Shown here piece by piece: positions 12,531-24,319 of a stretch of DNA of 64,000 bases. The position numbers and the translations under genes were made by a program. The notes beneath the pieces were generated by a model. It searched no databases. It was not told where the DNA came from and saw only the letters and a list, made by a program, of their open reading frames with translations. The stretch comes from Poecilobothrus nobilitatus (Eukaryota > Arthropoda > Insecta > Diptera > Dolichopodidae). The stretch spans positions 232,047,477-232,111,476 of the forward strand of contig OX352773.1 of NCBI GenBank assembly GCA_947095535.1, given 5' to 3'. How positions within the stretch are numbered: the first letter of the stretch is position 1; the number at the start of each line of letters is the position of its first letter.

Positions 12531-13531
12531 TTAATAATGGTATGAAAATATAAAAAATTTAAAAAACAATAAAGACAAAATAAAATAAATATTTTTAATT
12601 TTAAAATTTATTTATTTATTCAAAATGAAGAATACACTTACCGAAATATTTTAATTGTCTTTTTTAATTTCGACTACATTTAATTTAGTTCTTGAATTTT
12701 TGTTTTTGGTTTACCTTTACAAATTTTGTATCCAATATGTAAATTTTCAATTATGGTTAATGGTTAAATAGCCTTTTCATCCGCCTTTTAACCATTAAAA
12801 ATAAATTCAAATATCCTGAAACCTTCCTTCAGTAGAAAAAAATTTCAAAAGATATAATAATACAAGATTTTTATATTCGCCGTTTAGCTTTATTACCATT
12901 TTAACCAAATCCTTAAATATATTAAAAAAATAAATCTGATAATTTAAATGTTGAAATTTAATGTATATTTTTTTAAAATTAAAGTATTTTTCTTTATGAT
13001 TTTTAAGGAAAATTTTAAAGGAAGTTTTCAGATCTTGAATGCATAATAACATTAAAAATACTTATTGATTTTAAAAACTAAATTTATTTACAAAAACATG
13101 CCTTTAATATGTACATATCGAAAGATATTTTAAGTACCTAACACTAAAAGGACTAAAATAGAAAAAAAAGTCAAAGCTGTTAGATAAGCAGATTGTATAG
13201 TTATTGGATTGTTAAGTTTTTATTTTGGGCCCCAGATTTCAATTTCAGCTAAAGAAAAAATTTTTTTAATCTAGTAGCTTTCGTCATTGGGTTCAAATTT
13301 TTGATATTATATTAAAAATAGTAACAAAACTACAACTAAAGAAGCATTTAATACATTTGATTACAAACAAATTTAATTTATATCATAACAGTTCGTAATT
13401 AATACCCAAATATCCACATGGCTTGGTATCATATTATAAAAATACACATTCTGGCATGTGACCACTCTCTATCATAATGTAAACATACATTCATCCATAT
13501 TATAAAAACATATTCATATACTATTAATGTC
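12531..13531. other. AT-rich stretch without recognisable genes
   Basis: There is an 81-codon minus-strand open frame (12807-13052) made of K, F, I, N and L with no motif. I regard it as chance. Nothing else is supported. Confidence 0.55.
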
Positions 13532-13599
13532 TTTTTAGCGTATTTTTCAAAAAAAAATTTAAAAAATTTGCTTATTTGTTTCTCTCTGTTCACCCGCTA

Positions 13600-13678
13600 G
13601 TCCATTCGATCGTCTGACTGTCCATTCGATCGTCTGACTGTCCATTCGATCGTCTGACTGTCCATTCGATCGTCTGAC
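13600..13678 (+). repeat. 20-bp minisatellite, about 4 units
   Basis: The unit GTCCATTCGATCGTCTGACT occurs almost four times with no mismatch (13600, 13620, 13640, 13660). It sits exactly where other HINE-A copies carry (GTCC)n. The lack of mismatches in an otherwise old element points to recent expansion. Confidence 0.95.
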
Positions 13679-14080
13679 AAAACTTTTAAACCGTTTAAGA
13701 TAGAACAATGAAACTTTAATCATTGGTAGGTATCGTCATAAAAAATGAATGTTGTGGAATAAATTTTTTACTGTAGCCTCAGTCACTGTGGAGCTGCAGC
13801 CCCTCGAACTTTGAAAAGCAATTTTTAAATGTGTGTATTATCTCAAATTCTGCTTAAAATTTTTGAGCAATTAAATCTCAAAATGCTAAACGACAGGACT
13901 TCATTTTACTTTTATAAATCAATATCAAAATCATATAATTTTTTAAATTAATAAACAAATTTTAGCGTTAAAGCCTTATAATAAGTTAACGCAAACATTT
14001 TTTTTTCTACCACCTCCTGCTTAAAAGGTATTAGAAATCAAAAATTGAAAATTTGTTATATTCAGACATCTGAAACTTAG

Positions 14081-14215
14081 CCGCCTTATCACCAGGGTAA
14101 GTGGGAATCATCGAAAGACATTATAGAGGAGTGGAACGAGGACGAGTTCTACATGAGCGTGGGAAACTTTAAGCTCCTAAACACAACATCAACTTCTTTT
14201 TTTCACCAAATATAG
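14081..14215 (+). other. GC-richer open frame inside HINE-A; possible captured fragment
   Basis: A 44-codon frame beginning PPYHQGKWESSKD, then IIEEWNEDEFYMSVGNF, runs from just after a TAG to a TAG. Codons such as GAC GAG TTC TAC ATG AGC GTG are unlike the local A/T bias, and the 14096-14180 part is visibly GC-richer than its surroundings. I do not recognise the protein. The sequence AGGGTAAGT at 14094 would also suit a splice donor. It could be a gene fragment carried by the element, a relic of another transposon, or a chance frame. Confidence 0.3.
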
Positions 14216-15043
14216 GTTATACAACTTTGAGTAAGAATGTACTATGTACTATGTCTGGTAAAAGTAAGTTGAGTTAAGGAATGAAAATTGAGTTCAATTT
14301 GACAGGCATATTTCGAACAAAGTTGTTAATGTTCACTTTGAATCTTTGTACGTTGTATAATATGTAATTATCGCTAATTCTGGGGAACATATTTTAAGAT
14401 AAGAGATTTTCATTTTTCAGAATTATGCCATCTGAGAATTTAAACTACATAAGGGTGGTGTGGTACCGCAATAATTAAATCTTCCCTATTATGTTTTTAC
14501 ATGCCTATATAGTTTTTCTGGATTATTTCCTAAAAATTGAAGATAATGTCCATTCATTTATCACAACTTTTTCGTACATAATTCTAAGAAAAATTCAAAA
14601 TATTGTGTAACTCCAGCAGGTTTTATTTATAGTTAGAACTTTGAAGTATTGAAGAAAGAAGGAAAATGTTCTGGAACTAGCATAAGTTAGTATCTAAGTA
14701 ACTTTAAATGGATAATATATAAAGCAGATATACGCTAAGATAAGAGTTATTAGCGCTAAAAAATTTAAAATGTTATTTTTAGATACCATCAAACACCTTT
14801 ACAAATTCCTTCACAGTAAAATTAAAATTTTAAAACTCCAAAATTATATTTTTATATGTATTAACAGCTCCAATCGCTTCATTATAACTGAAATAAAGTG
14901 TTTCTTCATTTTTACAATTTTTTCATATAGTGAAAGTTTTAAAAAAATTACAAATCTTGGTACAAGTCATAATTTTAAAATTTTTCTATAGTTTTTTGGA
15001 AAATGAGGGTTTTTAGAAACCTATAGTTTACATTCGGCCCTGG

Positions 15044-17246
15044 TTTTTTTTTAATTCTAACTGTTTTGATTTATTATTTAAAAATTTAACATTATTATCC
15101 TTAAAATTTACAAAATAGATAGATTTTTATTTATATAACATTAACATATAAAAATATTTACTATTTTTTATTTTTTTCCATATTTCGATTTTATATTACT
15201 CTTAGTTTTTATTATGATTATGTTAGCATATTTTTAATCTTAGTTTACAATTATTGAAAAAAATTTTAAAAAACCATTAGATATAATTTTTTACTTATTT
15301 TAAACTTAATATAATTTACCCTAAGCAAAATAAATAAAAAAAATTTAACCTAGTTTTTATGCCACTTAAAACTTTTCCACTTCTTCTTCACTTTCAAACT
15401 TTTTCACTTCTTAACCATTAAAAACTTTTTTTTATCTAATGTGTCCTGGAATGTCTGGATGTTGGATGGATGTTGGATGTTGGAGACTTGAGATTTGGTC
15501 TTGGGAAAGTTTTTAGCATAATATATAATAGCGTAAGTATTCAAGTTTTTTGCAAGTAGCTTTTCTTTTTTAAATTGTTTCCTTCAAATTTTTTCTTATT
15601 ATTTTAATTAGTTAATTGATTATAGTTGGCACAAAATGTATAAACTAATAATTTTAAATATACCTTATAATAACTTAAATAAATATAAAGTTATAACAAA
15701 ATATAGACAAATAGTATTGTGTCGATTTCAATTTAAAGCATTACACATATTATTATGATAAGGTAAGGAAGAATTCCCACTTTTCTTGTATATTATTCAT
15801 AACATTACTACTTCTCAGCTGATATTTTCCTTTGTTTCGACATGTATCTGGATTATCGATGTTCTCTTTTGAACAACTATAGCAAGCAAAAATTATACAT
15901 AAATAGAAAATGGTCTTTCATTTTAGACCATTACTCATTTTTATGTAAATAAGTATAATTCTTTTCTATGCTTTTCATTTGGAATAATTATTTTTTTTTA
16001 GGTTTTTTATAAAATTATGAATTGGAAAAATTTTTTGCCCTAACAGAACGTTTAATGCACTTACGATGAACTTCTCCTTACATTCTTCTGCAAAAACTTT
16101 TTCCTTGCTAAATTAATTTTTATTTTTCTTTTTGCTCTATATACTTGCTATTTAAATGTTTACCTTTAATCGCTATGATATAATCAAAATTTAATCTTTA
16201 GTGTATCAAATAAACAGGGGACAAAAATATAATAAATTGTAGAAGAAAAATATCAATGTATCTTAAGTCATTAAAATATGTCTTATATATGTCTTACACG
16301 TAATTTAAGATCGTATTGTTTAGAAAACAGGAGATAAAATTATGTAACCTCTGAAAGGTATTTAATTTTTGTTAGGTAATACTCAAAATTTAATGTGAAA
16401 TACATATTAAAAATGTGACCTTCTATCCTTGTGTAATATCCATTTTATAGTTATAAAATTATAGATATAAATACTTAAAGAAAAAAGAAAAATTTAATTT
16501 TTTTATTTCAATACAATTTATAATCTTTATGATCCTTTAAATGTTCTTGAGATAATAAATTATACTGAAGACTTTACTGTTATTATGTTGAGTACTTCTT
16601 CTTCAAACGTAAATCAAAATATAAATTCAAAATAAAATAAATTAATTTTAAAATAAAATAAATTAAAAAAAACCACAAATTAATTACATAACTAAAATCG
16701 TTTATCATATTGTTGTCTTCTTCAATCAATTAGCTTTGAAATATATAAGTACTAAGTATTAAATATAGTTTTTAAAATTAGCTATGTTGGAGCTTGAACA
16801 CGTTTTTGTTATAAAATATAATGAAATTTATTAATTTAAGAAATAAAAGCCATCTTCCAATATAATTTAAAAATAATAAATTTAAAAATCACAATAAATA
16901 TTGATAATAAAATATTTTACATACATACATACTTTTTTTTAAAACAATCACTATTATCCAATTAGTCAATTTTTAACAATTGCCTATCAATTTTGAAGGG
17001 ATGTGAACATAAGGCAATTTTTAATCATTCAAAGGATACACTGTCGTAAAATTTTCTACAAAAATAATTAATTGTTAAAAAATATTATTTTCAAGCTCCT
17101 CTATTTGTAAAATAATATGCAGCGATAAAGTATCGAACAGGATTAAAATTTGGAGTTGTTCGTTATAATCTAACTTTAAAAATTTTATATACACTGCTAA
17201 ATTGTATTTCCTGTTATTTAATTAATTAATAAGGTCAACATAATAA
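15044..17246. other. AT-rich stretch without recognisable genes
   Basis: There is only A/T-rich sequence and a GGATGTTGGAT-type short repeat near 15455-15485. No open frame or repeat family seen elsewhere is present. Confidence 0.6.
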
Positions 17247-17310
17247 TATGACGTATGAACGTAATATATGCTGTGCCTGTTTCCATTCAATTTGATCATC
17301 TTTTTCTTCC
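17247..17310 (-). mobile_element. HINE-B 3' end fragment
   Basis: GTATGAACGTAATATATGCTG followed by TTTGATCATCTTTTTC matches the 3' region of HINE-B read on the minus strand (compare 38514-38560). It is a short solo fragment. Confidence 0.55.
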
Positions 17311-17703
17311 ATGATAAATTTTCCAGCACGGCCTACTGCTAGCACAAAATAAACTATTATATACATACTTTATTCGTACAGATAAATTAAATAGAAGATT
17401 ATTAAATAGAAAAACAAAATATTTTATTTCTTTCAAAAATTTATATTATCACTCCATTTCGTTAAAAAATGTATACTTTTTCTTAGAATGGCCAAATTTG
17501 CCAAAAAGTATGCAATTCACTTTTATCGAAATTCTCTTCGTACTCTTTGTTCTTTCTACTCCAATCGCTCCAATCAAATTGTTGTTGTTTATTTACTCTG
17601 ACCTATATACACAACTGCTGTATAAACACATATATATTTTCATATACATGATGTGTCTATATTTAGAAAAATATAAAGAATACGTTAAAAATTATTTTAA
17701 TTT

Positions 17704-17811
17704 GGTGGCTTCGGTAGCCTAGTGGGTAGGCGTGTGGCGTATTAACCGTAGGAGTGCAGGTTCGATCCCTGCACAGGTCGTAAGTGTTTTTTTCTTTACC
17801 CCCTTACGACC
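17704..17811 (+). mobile_element. tRNA-like SINE relative, copy F4
   Basis: The head GGCTTCGGTAGCCTAGTGGG includes a D-arm pair GCC/GGC. The B-box arm is perfect: GCAGG-TTCGATC-CCTGC. It is followed by a 9-bp hairpin GGTCGTAAG/CTTACGACC. It differs from the other SINE copies in the middle and lacks the usual far tail, so it may be a subfamily. The bases after the T-arm (ACAGGTC) do not pair with the 5' end, so I do not call it a working tRNA gene. Confidence 0.7.
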
Positions 17812-18374
17812 AAATATAATGTAAATATATAGTATATAATATAAACAAAATAAATAATATTAGTATATAATTTAATAATAGTATAAAAATCTATAATGGC
17901 CTTAGTAGCCGATGGTTCAATAATATTGCATTACATTTATGTATGTAATATTAATATAAATAAATAAATAAATATTTTAATTTGTAGCTTCTATAGTTAA
18001 TTTGTGTTGCTAGCAATACGTCATGTTTACACAGGATAAGGATAAAGCAATAAAAAGAAATGATTAGCTAACACATATGAATGCAATAATATCTAGTACC
18101 TATCTTGATTATATATTAGGTTTTAAATAATTGGCTAAATTATTTAAGTAGGCTAGGTCAACTTGATTTGATTTTAATAAGAAGAAAAATATTGATTTTT
18201 TTAGCATGAACATTTTTTCAATAATTAACAATTAATTTAAATGTTAGTATAGAAAACAAAAAATGCTGTTTTTTGTAAACTGATTCTAGGCTAAACTAAA
18301 TTTAAGAGGTTTATATTATAAATTGATGATCCTATCTAATTCATATAAATATAACAGTAGTCTAAAAGATAATA
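17812..18374. other. AT-rich spacer
   Basis: No gene, repeat family or notable structure is seen between the SINE and the mariner element. Confidence 0.6.
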
Positions 18375-19666
18375 CAGGTCTTTCAAATTGAGTTTTCAAA
18401 AGTAGGCGCCTGCGTAACACACTTCAAACATTGAACGCACCCATATAATATGTCATTTTGAGAGTTGAAGGTTTGCCATTTATAAAAATGGAGTCGTATA
18501 AATTACAACATTACAGCAACGTGTTAAAATTATTGAATTATTTTATGAAAATGGTCGTTCTGTAAGAAATGTATTTCGCAAATTACGCGATGTTTATGGT
18601 AGAAATAATCGCCCAACTGAACAAGAAATTGGTAATATTGTGCGGAAATTTCAAGAAACTGGTGCATTACAAGATCGAGAAAGGCATCAGTGTGCTCGTA
18701 CCGGTCGTTCACAAGAAAATATTGGTGCTGTGACTTGTGAGTGATAGTGTTACAGCTGACCCCACCATGTCAATTTACCGACGTTCACAACAATTGGGAC
18801 TTTCTTAGTCAACTGTATGGTGTATTATGCACAAAGCCTATGGTATATTTAGCGTTGAAGGCCTACAAAGTTCAATTGACATAAGAATTGCTACCACAAG
18901 ATCATTCCATGCATCGAGACTTTGCCAATTGGATACTGGAACAAAACGACGATTTAAAAAATCATCTTTTCGGAAGAAGCACATTTCGAGATCGGTGGCT
19001 ACTTCAATAAATAAAACTGCCGTATTTGGGGAAAGGAAAACCCTCGCGTGATCCAAGAGAGTCATTGTTTGCTGTGCTTTGTGGTCTGGTTATGTGATTT
19101 TTCCGCACTTTTTCGAAAATGATGCTGGAAGAGCCATAACCGTTAACGGTATCAGATATCGCGACATGATTACAAGTTTTTTATGACCAAAACCGGAGAA
19201 TATTGTTACTGAGGAGATGTAGTTTCAACAAGATGGGACTACGTGTCATACAGCCAGAGAAACACTGCAATTCCTGCATACAAAATTTCCAGACTGTGTT
19301 ATTTCCAGATTCGGTGACGTAAATTGGAATTCAAGATCCTTCGATTTGACACCGTGAGACTTCTTTCTCTGGGGCTATGTGAAAGGACAGATCTACAAGG
19401 ATAATTCTCGAAAAGTTGAAATATTGAAAGCAGAAATTATTAGTTATTGGTGAGATAGAGCCGCAACTATGCCAGAATGTGACCGAACATTCTGATAAAA
19501 GAATCAGGTACTGTAGACGCAAGTGATGGTCACATGGGATATATCATTTTCAGAGTATAAATGGCAAACATTGTACTTTAAAAATAAATAAAAAATTTTC
19601 CAGTTTCAATTCAAATTCTATGTCTTTTAATTATTTACTTTTGAAAACTCAATTTGAAAGACCCTT
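18375..19666 (+). mobile_element. Tc1/mariner-type transposon, DD41D (rosa-like), decayed
   Basis: Both ends carry the same 28-bp inverted repeat, starting GGTCTTTCAAATTGAG: 18377-18404 and, inverted, 19636-19663. TA dinucleotides flank each end (18373-18374 and 19667-19668), as expected for TA-targeting Tc1/mariner elements. The roughly 1.29-kb length is normal for the superfamily. The interior is a disrupted transposase gene, listed separately. Identical end repeats combined with a ruined gene suggest either moderate age or later mobilisation by a transposase from another copy. Confidence 0.93.
18488..19560 (+). pseudogene. DD41D transposase pseudogene
   Basis: Piecing frames together by eye gives a Tc1/mariner-type transposase of about 350 codons. 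ATG at 18488 starts MESYKLQ; a one-base shift follows, then RVKIIELFYENGRSVRNVF, a helix-turn-helix region with NGRSVRNVFRKL. SIYRRSQQLGLS follows at about 18770. The catalytic domain shows FSEEAHF, where the usual first Asp (FSDEAHF) is Glu; the second Asp is in QQDGTTCH (19232-19234) and the third in P*DFFLWGY (19358-19360). Exactly 41 codons lie between the second and third Asp, the DD41D signature known from rosa elements of tephritid flies. At least five in-frame stops (after GLS, FNK, SFL, EEM and LTP) and several frameshifts make it non-functional. Short open frames here (18827-19051 and others) are pieces or shadows of it. Confidence 0.92.
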
Positions 19667-20697
19667 TAGATACATATTATTATAATATGTCTAGATATCT
19701 AATATTCTTTTAATTTTGTGATAGTATAGTTTTCAATTTAATAAAAAAAAGAAAAATAATACATTGTAAAACTCGATTTCCACAAAACTGCAAATTTTGC
19801 GTTATGTCACTGTTGCAGCAAATGAGCGATATATTAATATAAAAACATTTTTCTTAAATTATAATTTATATTAAATTAATTTTAAACTTTGAATTAAAAA
19901 AAAAAATTATTCCTTAAAATTAAAGTTTCCTTTTAAAAAGAATAATTTAAAAAAAAAAATTTTTTTTGCAGAATATTGAAAACGACAACATTGTTTAGTT
20001 TTAATTTAGTTTTTTTTTGTTTATTAATTTCTTTTGTTCTATTTTACTTTTATTTGCACAAACTGAAATCTGTTTTGTTCTTGATTGAATGAAAATTGCA
20101 TTAATTTGGGTTTAATGAAAAATCCTATTAAAAGAAAAAACTAAAGTTTTTCCTTTTAATTTTTTTTTTTTGTTTTTTACATAAACAATAAATTTGTACA
20201 GTTATGCTAAATGCAAATTATAAAACAATTAAAATATTTTTTTTATTCCAAAATTTCATTTTAATTTCAAAAATAGAAAACATTTTTAAAAATTTCTTCA
20301 AGTTTTTTTGTTGGAAACATTTGTTTTTTTTTTTAATTTTAAACCATTTGAACATTTTTGACAGGTGTAGGTGCAGGACAGGTACGTACATTATTAAATG
20401 TGTCAAAATAAGTTTTGTTTTTTTTTTTAGCAATTTATTAGAATTATTTTGTATGAAGTATTATTAAAATTACGTATTTGCAAAAGTTTCAAATTAAAAC
20501 GCACAGCATAATGACAACATTTTTTTTAATCAAAAAGAACTTTTAATCGTTTTTTTTTTGCTTTTATACTTAAATGATGGAAGGCTGATATTATGTGCAT
20601 TAATAAAATGCCAAACAAATTTTCAATACAATTTAAAAAATTTCAAAGTAGTTTTGATATTATACTTCGCTTTGAATTTAAAGTTGGATTTAAAGTA
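19667..20697. other. AT-rich stretch without recognisable genes
   Basis: Long T and A runs. The overlapping open frames at 20204-20467 (plus) and 20218-20433 (minus) are phenylalanine- and lysine-rich products of those runs. Confidence 0.6.
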
Positions 20698-20905
20698 TGT
20701 ATATATGTATATGTCAGATTCTGAATCAGGAGGGATTTTAGAGTTGTATTCAAAATCAGGATTGCCGCTTTTTGCAGAATATGTATGTATATATGTATAT
20801 GCCAAATTCTGAATTAGGAGGGATTTTAGAGTTGATTACAAAATGAGGGATTCAATAATTTTTTCAGTGGGGGGTTTGGGGCGGCAGGCCCCACTATTAT
20901 AAGAG
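20698..20905 (-). mobile_element. Family-D fragment with an internal 88-bp tandem duplication
   Basis: The reverse complement aligns with the middle of the family-D copies at 5898 and 44422 ('ctgattttgaatacaactc', then a CCGCCCC-AAACC block). CTGAATCAGGAGGGATTTTA at 20721 recurs with one change at 20809, giving an 88-bp tandem unit. The G-rich end forms GTGGGG (20867) ... CCCCAC (20889), a 6-bp stem. Confidence 0.6.
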
Positions 20906-22297
20906 TTTTATTGTTAAAATATACATGTAAAAAAAAATAATTCGGCGAGATTTTATAAAAACAAATCTAACAAGGATCACAAATTTGTTTTATTTACATA
21001 TAGGTACATACATAATATTATGTACAATACTTTTTTAAAGGTGCAATGGAAAAATATTTTACATATGGATTTGTGTATCTGTTCTATCTAAATAAACGGA
21101 AAAAAGTGAAGAGTTGTAAGTATATCTTCTTGTAATGTTCGATTATCTATTACAAATTCAATTAATATTCAAGATACATGCGTTCGTCAAAATGTTTAAT
21201 TTTGGAAATGTGCGTTTTTGAAAACCCGTGATTATTTCATTACTTGTTTTTATTCATTTTTTAATCTTGAATGCTTTAATTTTCAGGGGATATTTGTCAT
21301 TTGAAAAAGGAAAGTAAATTATTAAAAAACTGAAATATTGTGACCAAAATGTATCCTTACTTGTAAAAATTAAAAGGTGTAAGTATATAAAGTGGGTACA
21401 ATAATATTGTATTTTTTATTCATTATTTTCCAGGCATTTTATTTTTTAAACTAAGTATATATTTCCATATACTTGGGTGGTCTAATTTAATTTTTGCAAC
21501 AGTGACTTAACATTTTAACAATTATTTTAAAATTTAGATACTTTTACAAGAAAATGGTACTTCGCCCATAATATACTTTATACAAAATATTTAATACAAA
21601 TTAAAGTATAGTAATTAAAAAAGATAACGTAGGTCTATTATAAACGAATTCTTTAAAGCTAATATAATTTATGTTTACTTTAAAAATTAAAAATTTTTTT
21701 TTTTAATTTTTAGGATATTAAAAGAAAGTTTTTGTTTTATTGTGGAAAAGATATTCTGTGTTGATTAGATTTTTACATAATAAATTTCAAATCAAAATCT
21801 TGCTGATTCAAATGTTGAGTGGAGAAGTCACAATTTCACAGACTTGAGTAAAAAGTATAAATCTAAAGTTAAATAGATCTAAATCTAAAGTTGAATCCTT
21901 TATAAAAAAAATGTGTTCCTGTCTGAAAAGCCGAAACTGCTATACTTTGACAATTAAAAGAATAAGTCAATAAAAAAAATTAAAAACCAAAATAAAAAAT
22001 AATGGCCTAAAAACGACAGGAGCAGAATTGTAGTTCAGTAAGATTAGATCAATTTATTTTTAGTATTGATAGAGGGTTTTTTTACACTTTATTCCAACAT
22101 TTTTTCAAATTGTTTATCAAATATTATTCAATTTCAATTAACATTCGATTCACGATTCAAGAAAATTTAGAGTCATTAAATAACAACATTATATGTTTTC
22201 CAAAGCGTTTTAACTATTGTAGAATATCAACATTTTTCTAGTTGCATTGTCTTTATGTTAATATTAATTTGGGAATAATTATGTTTTTTACATTAGG
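20906..22297. other. AT-rich stretch without recognisable genes
   Basis: No coding or repeat-family signal is recognised. Confidence 0.6.
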
Positions 22298-22665
22298 ATG
22301 GAATTATTTGACACAAAAATCTACATTTCGATTTTTCGTATTAAATATAAGCAAGCACGAGGAATGGGGTTTAGGAAATTTAAGATTATTGAAGAATGGC
22401 TGGAAAAAGGGATAATTGAAGGGATATTTGAAAGAAAAATGTTAATGTTTCTTCTTAAACTTTACCAATTTTTTCGCATACATGGAATTATTTGACACAA
22501 AAATCTACATTTCGATTTTTCGTATTAAATATAAGCAAGCACGAGGAATGGGATTTAGGAAATTTAAGATTATTGAAGAATGGCTGGAAAAAGGGATAAT
22601 TGAAGGGATATTTGAAAGAAAAATGTTAATGTTTCTTCTTAAACTTTACTAATTTGTTCGCATAC
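22298..22665. repeat. 184-bp tandem duplication
   Basis: Two adjacent copies (22298-22481 and 22482-22665) differ at only about three positions (GGGGTTT/GGGATTT, TACCAATT/TACTAATT, TTTTCGC/TGTTCGC). Each unit contains an open frame starting MELFDTKIYISIFRIKYKQ, with a GC-richer stretch GCAAGCACGAGGAATGGG. Because 184 is not a multiple of three, the frame breaks soon after entering the second unit (stop at 22493-22495). I do not recognise the peptide and see no splice or promoter context. Confidence 0.9.
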
Positions 22666-24319
22666 ATATTATATTTTATTACTTAATTTAAAGAATACTT
22701 GTGATGACAGGGTAGTGAATACATATGGTTCCATAAATCTAACGTTCGCATTTCAAAAGAATTTTCATAAGTCGTGTAATAATAAACAATATTAAGAGCT
22801 CACCATGTATGAATGAGCATGTGTCACACTTTTTTTCCTCTTTCGAAAACTTCGAGTTCGAAAGAGGAAATTCGAAATTCGAAAGCATTAATTGTGTTAT
22901 TTTTTTAGAATAGTTATTTGGATCAACAGTTATTCGATTTATTGTTAATATTTTTGCATCTTTAATCACTGGAACTAAATACATAGTTCATACAATATTA
23001 TGTAGTATATACCAATATACGAAAATGATATAATTTATGTAACTATTGTAAATATTTTTTTTTTTGTACTGTTCTTTTATTTTTAAGTGACGAATAAAAC
23101 CTTAACTTGAAGTCCTTTTAAATAATATACTGTAATAAAGTATCATTTATTTTTTATCACAACTAATAAATCATTTCAACCAGCTAAAGTAATTACATTA
23201 AATGAAAAATGCTATCCGACACAAGAACGATTTTATTTCATCGTTTCTGTTTTTTTTTTGTCTCCTTTTCTTTATAATGGGAATAATATGAAGTGTCATT
23301 TCCTTAAACATAATGTGGAAAATCTCATTTCCTTTTGTGTTAAATTTTTCTCTTTTTATTATTGTTTTTCTTTTTTTATAATGTATAGAAAATTAAATGT
23401 AAATTTAAGAAAATGTAAGGATAAAAAATAAAGAATAATGATATTCAGCTTTTTTAAAAAATTGTCAGTATAAATTATTTGCCGCAAACCACATTAATAT
23501 GCACACTTATTCATAAATACACAAGTAACAAATAAATTTCATTTAAAATTTTAATAATGTTAAGTGTTTATAAATGCAATATATTTCATATACAATATAT
23601 TTTATTTATTTACTTTGAGGGGTTAAAAAAAACATTTAAAATACCTAAATTGTTTTAAAAAGAAAAGAATTTAGTCAATTTTCTTTGAATTTTATTTAAA
23701 AAAAAAAAAAAAAATCAACTTTCTCCACCACAGGACCGACCGCCACTACACGAAAAGTACAATACCAAAATTTATAGATTTTTTACATAATAATTTATAC
23801 CAAAGCAAAATAACTGCTAATAATTTAACAACATTTTGTTTTATTCAATAACAATAATAAGTAATGAAATCGAAAAATATATGTGCATTCATTCATACAT
23901 CCATTTACATTATTATGTAATGTACATAATTTTTTTTTCATTCAAAAATATTAGAAGTAAAAAATAATAAAAACTGTAAACAAATACAAAGCAAACATAA
24001 GATTAATATTGAATCTGCTAACTAAAATTTTACCGTTTTAATTTTATGTCATCAACAAAAGAATAATATACATAGATAATAAGTACATATGTATACAATT
24101 TTTTAGAGATATAAAAAAAACACAAAAAAAATTGTTCATATAAATTCATATGGAAGTGTTATGTATGAAATTTGGACTTAGAAAAAAAATTAAATAAAAG
24201 TTAAAGTTAGTCGGATCAAAAAATGTTCTATGGTATAGTTATTGCTCTTTACTTGTGTAACAACTTTTTCTTAATAATTTTTCTCATAAAATTTTTCTGT
24301 TACGAAATATTTGTAAAAA
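22666..24319. other. AT-rich stretch with one strong hairpin
   Basis: TTCCTCTTTCGAA at 22835-22847 is the perfect complement of TTCGAAAGAGGAA at 22857-22869, with a 9-nt loop. Further TTCGAA motifs follow to about 22886. The rest is A/T runs. Confidence 0.65.

Larger units (their letters stand above)
13532..15043 (+). mobile_element. HINE-A copy interrupted by a foreign insert
   Basis: The start TTTTTAGCGTATTTTTC is a worn version of TTTTTAGCACATTTCC. The usual (GTCC)n tract is replaced by a 20-bp minisatellite (13600-13678). HINE-A core phrases follow ('tgtggagctgcagccc', 'caaaaattgaaaatttg'). At about 14096 the match stops, and it resumes at about 14770, ending with the 3' segment ..GTTTACATTCGGCCCTGG before a T-tract. 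The roughly 670 bp between are unrelated to other copies. The copy is old. Confidence 0.75.

Noticed and set aside
13600..13678. CRISPR-like direct repeats
   Set aside because: The units are contiguous with no spacers, and the context is a eukaryotic transposon.
17704..17779. Possible functional tRNA gene
   Set aside because: The A- and B-box arms look right, but the 7 bases after the T-arm do not pair with the 5' end, and related copies in the window form a SINE family.
20204..20467. Overlapping 87- and 71-codon frames on opposite strands
   Set aside because: They are products of long T/A runs with phenylalanine- and lysine-rich composition and no motif.
22835..22890. Heat-shock element cluster (TTC/GAA repeats)
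   Set aside because: The spacing between GAA and TTC blocks is not the 2 nt needed for a heat-shock element.
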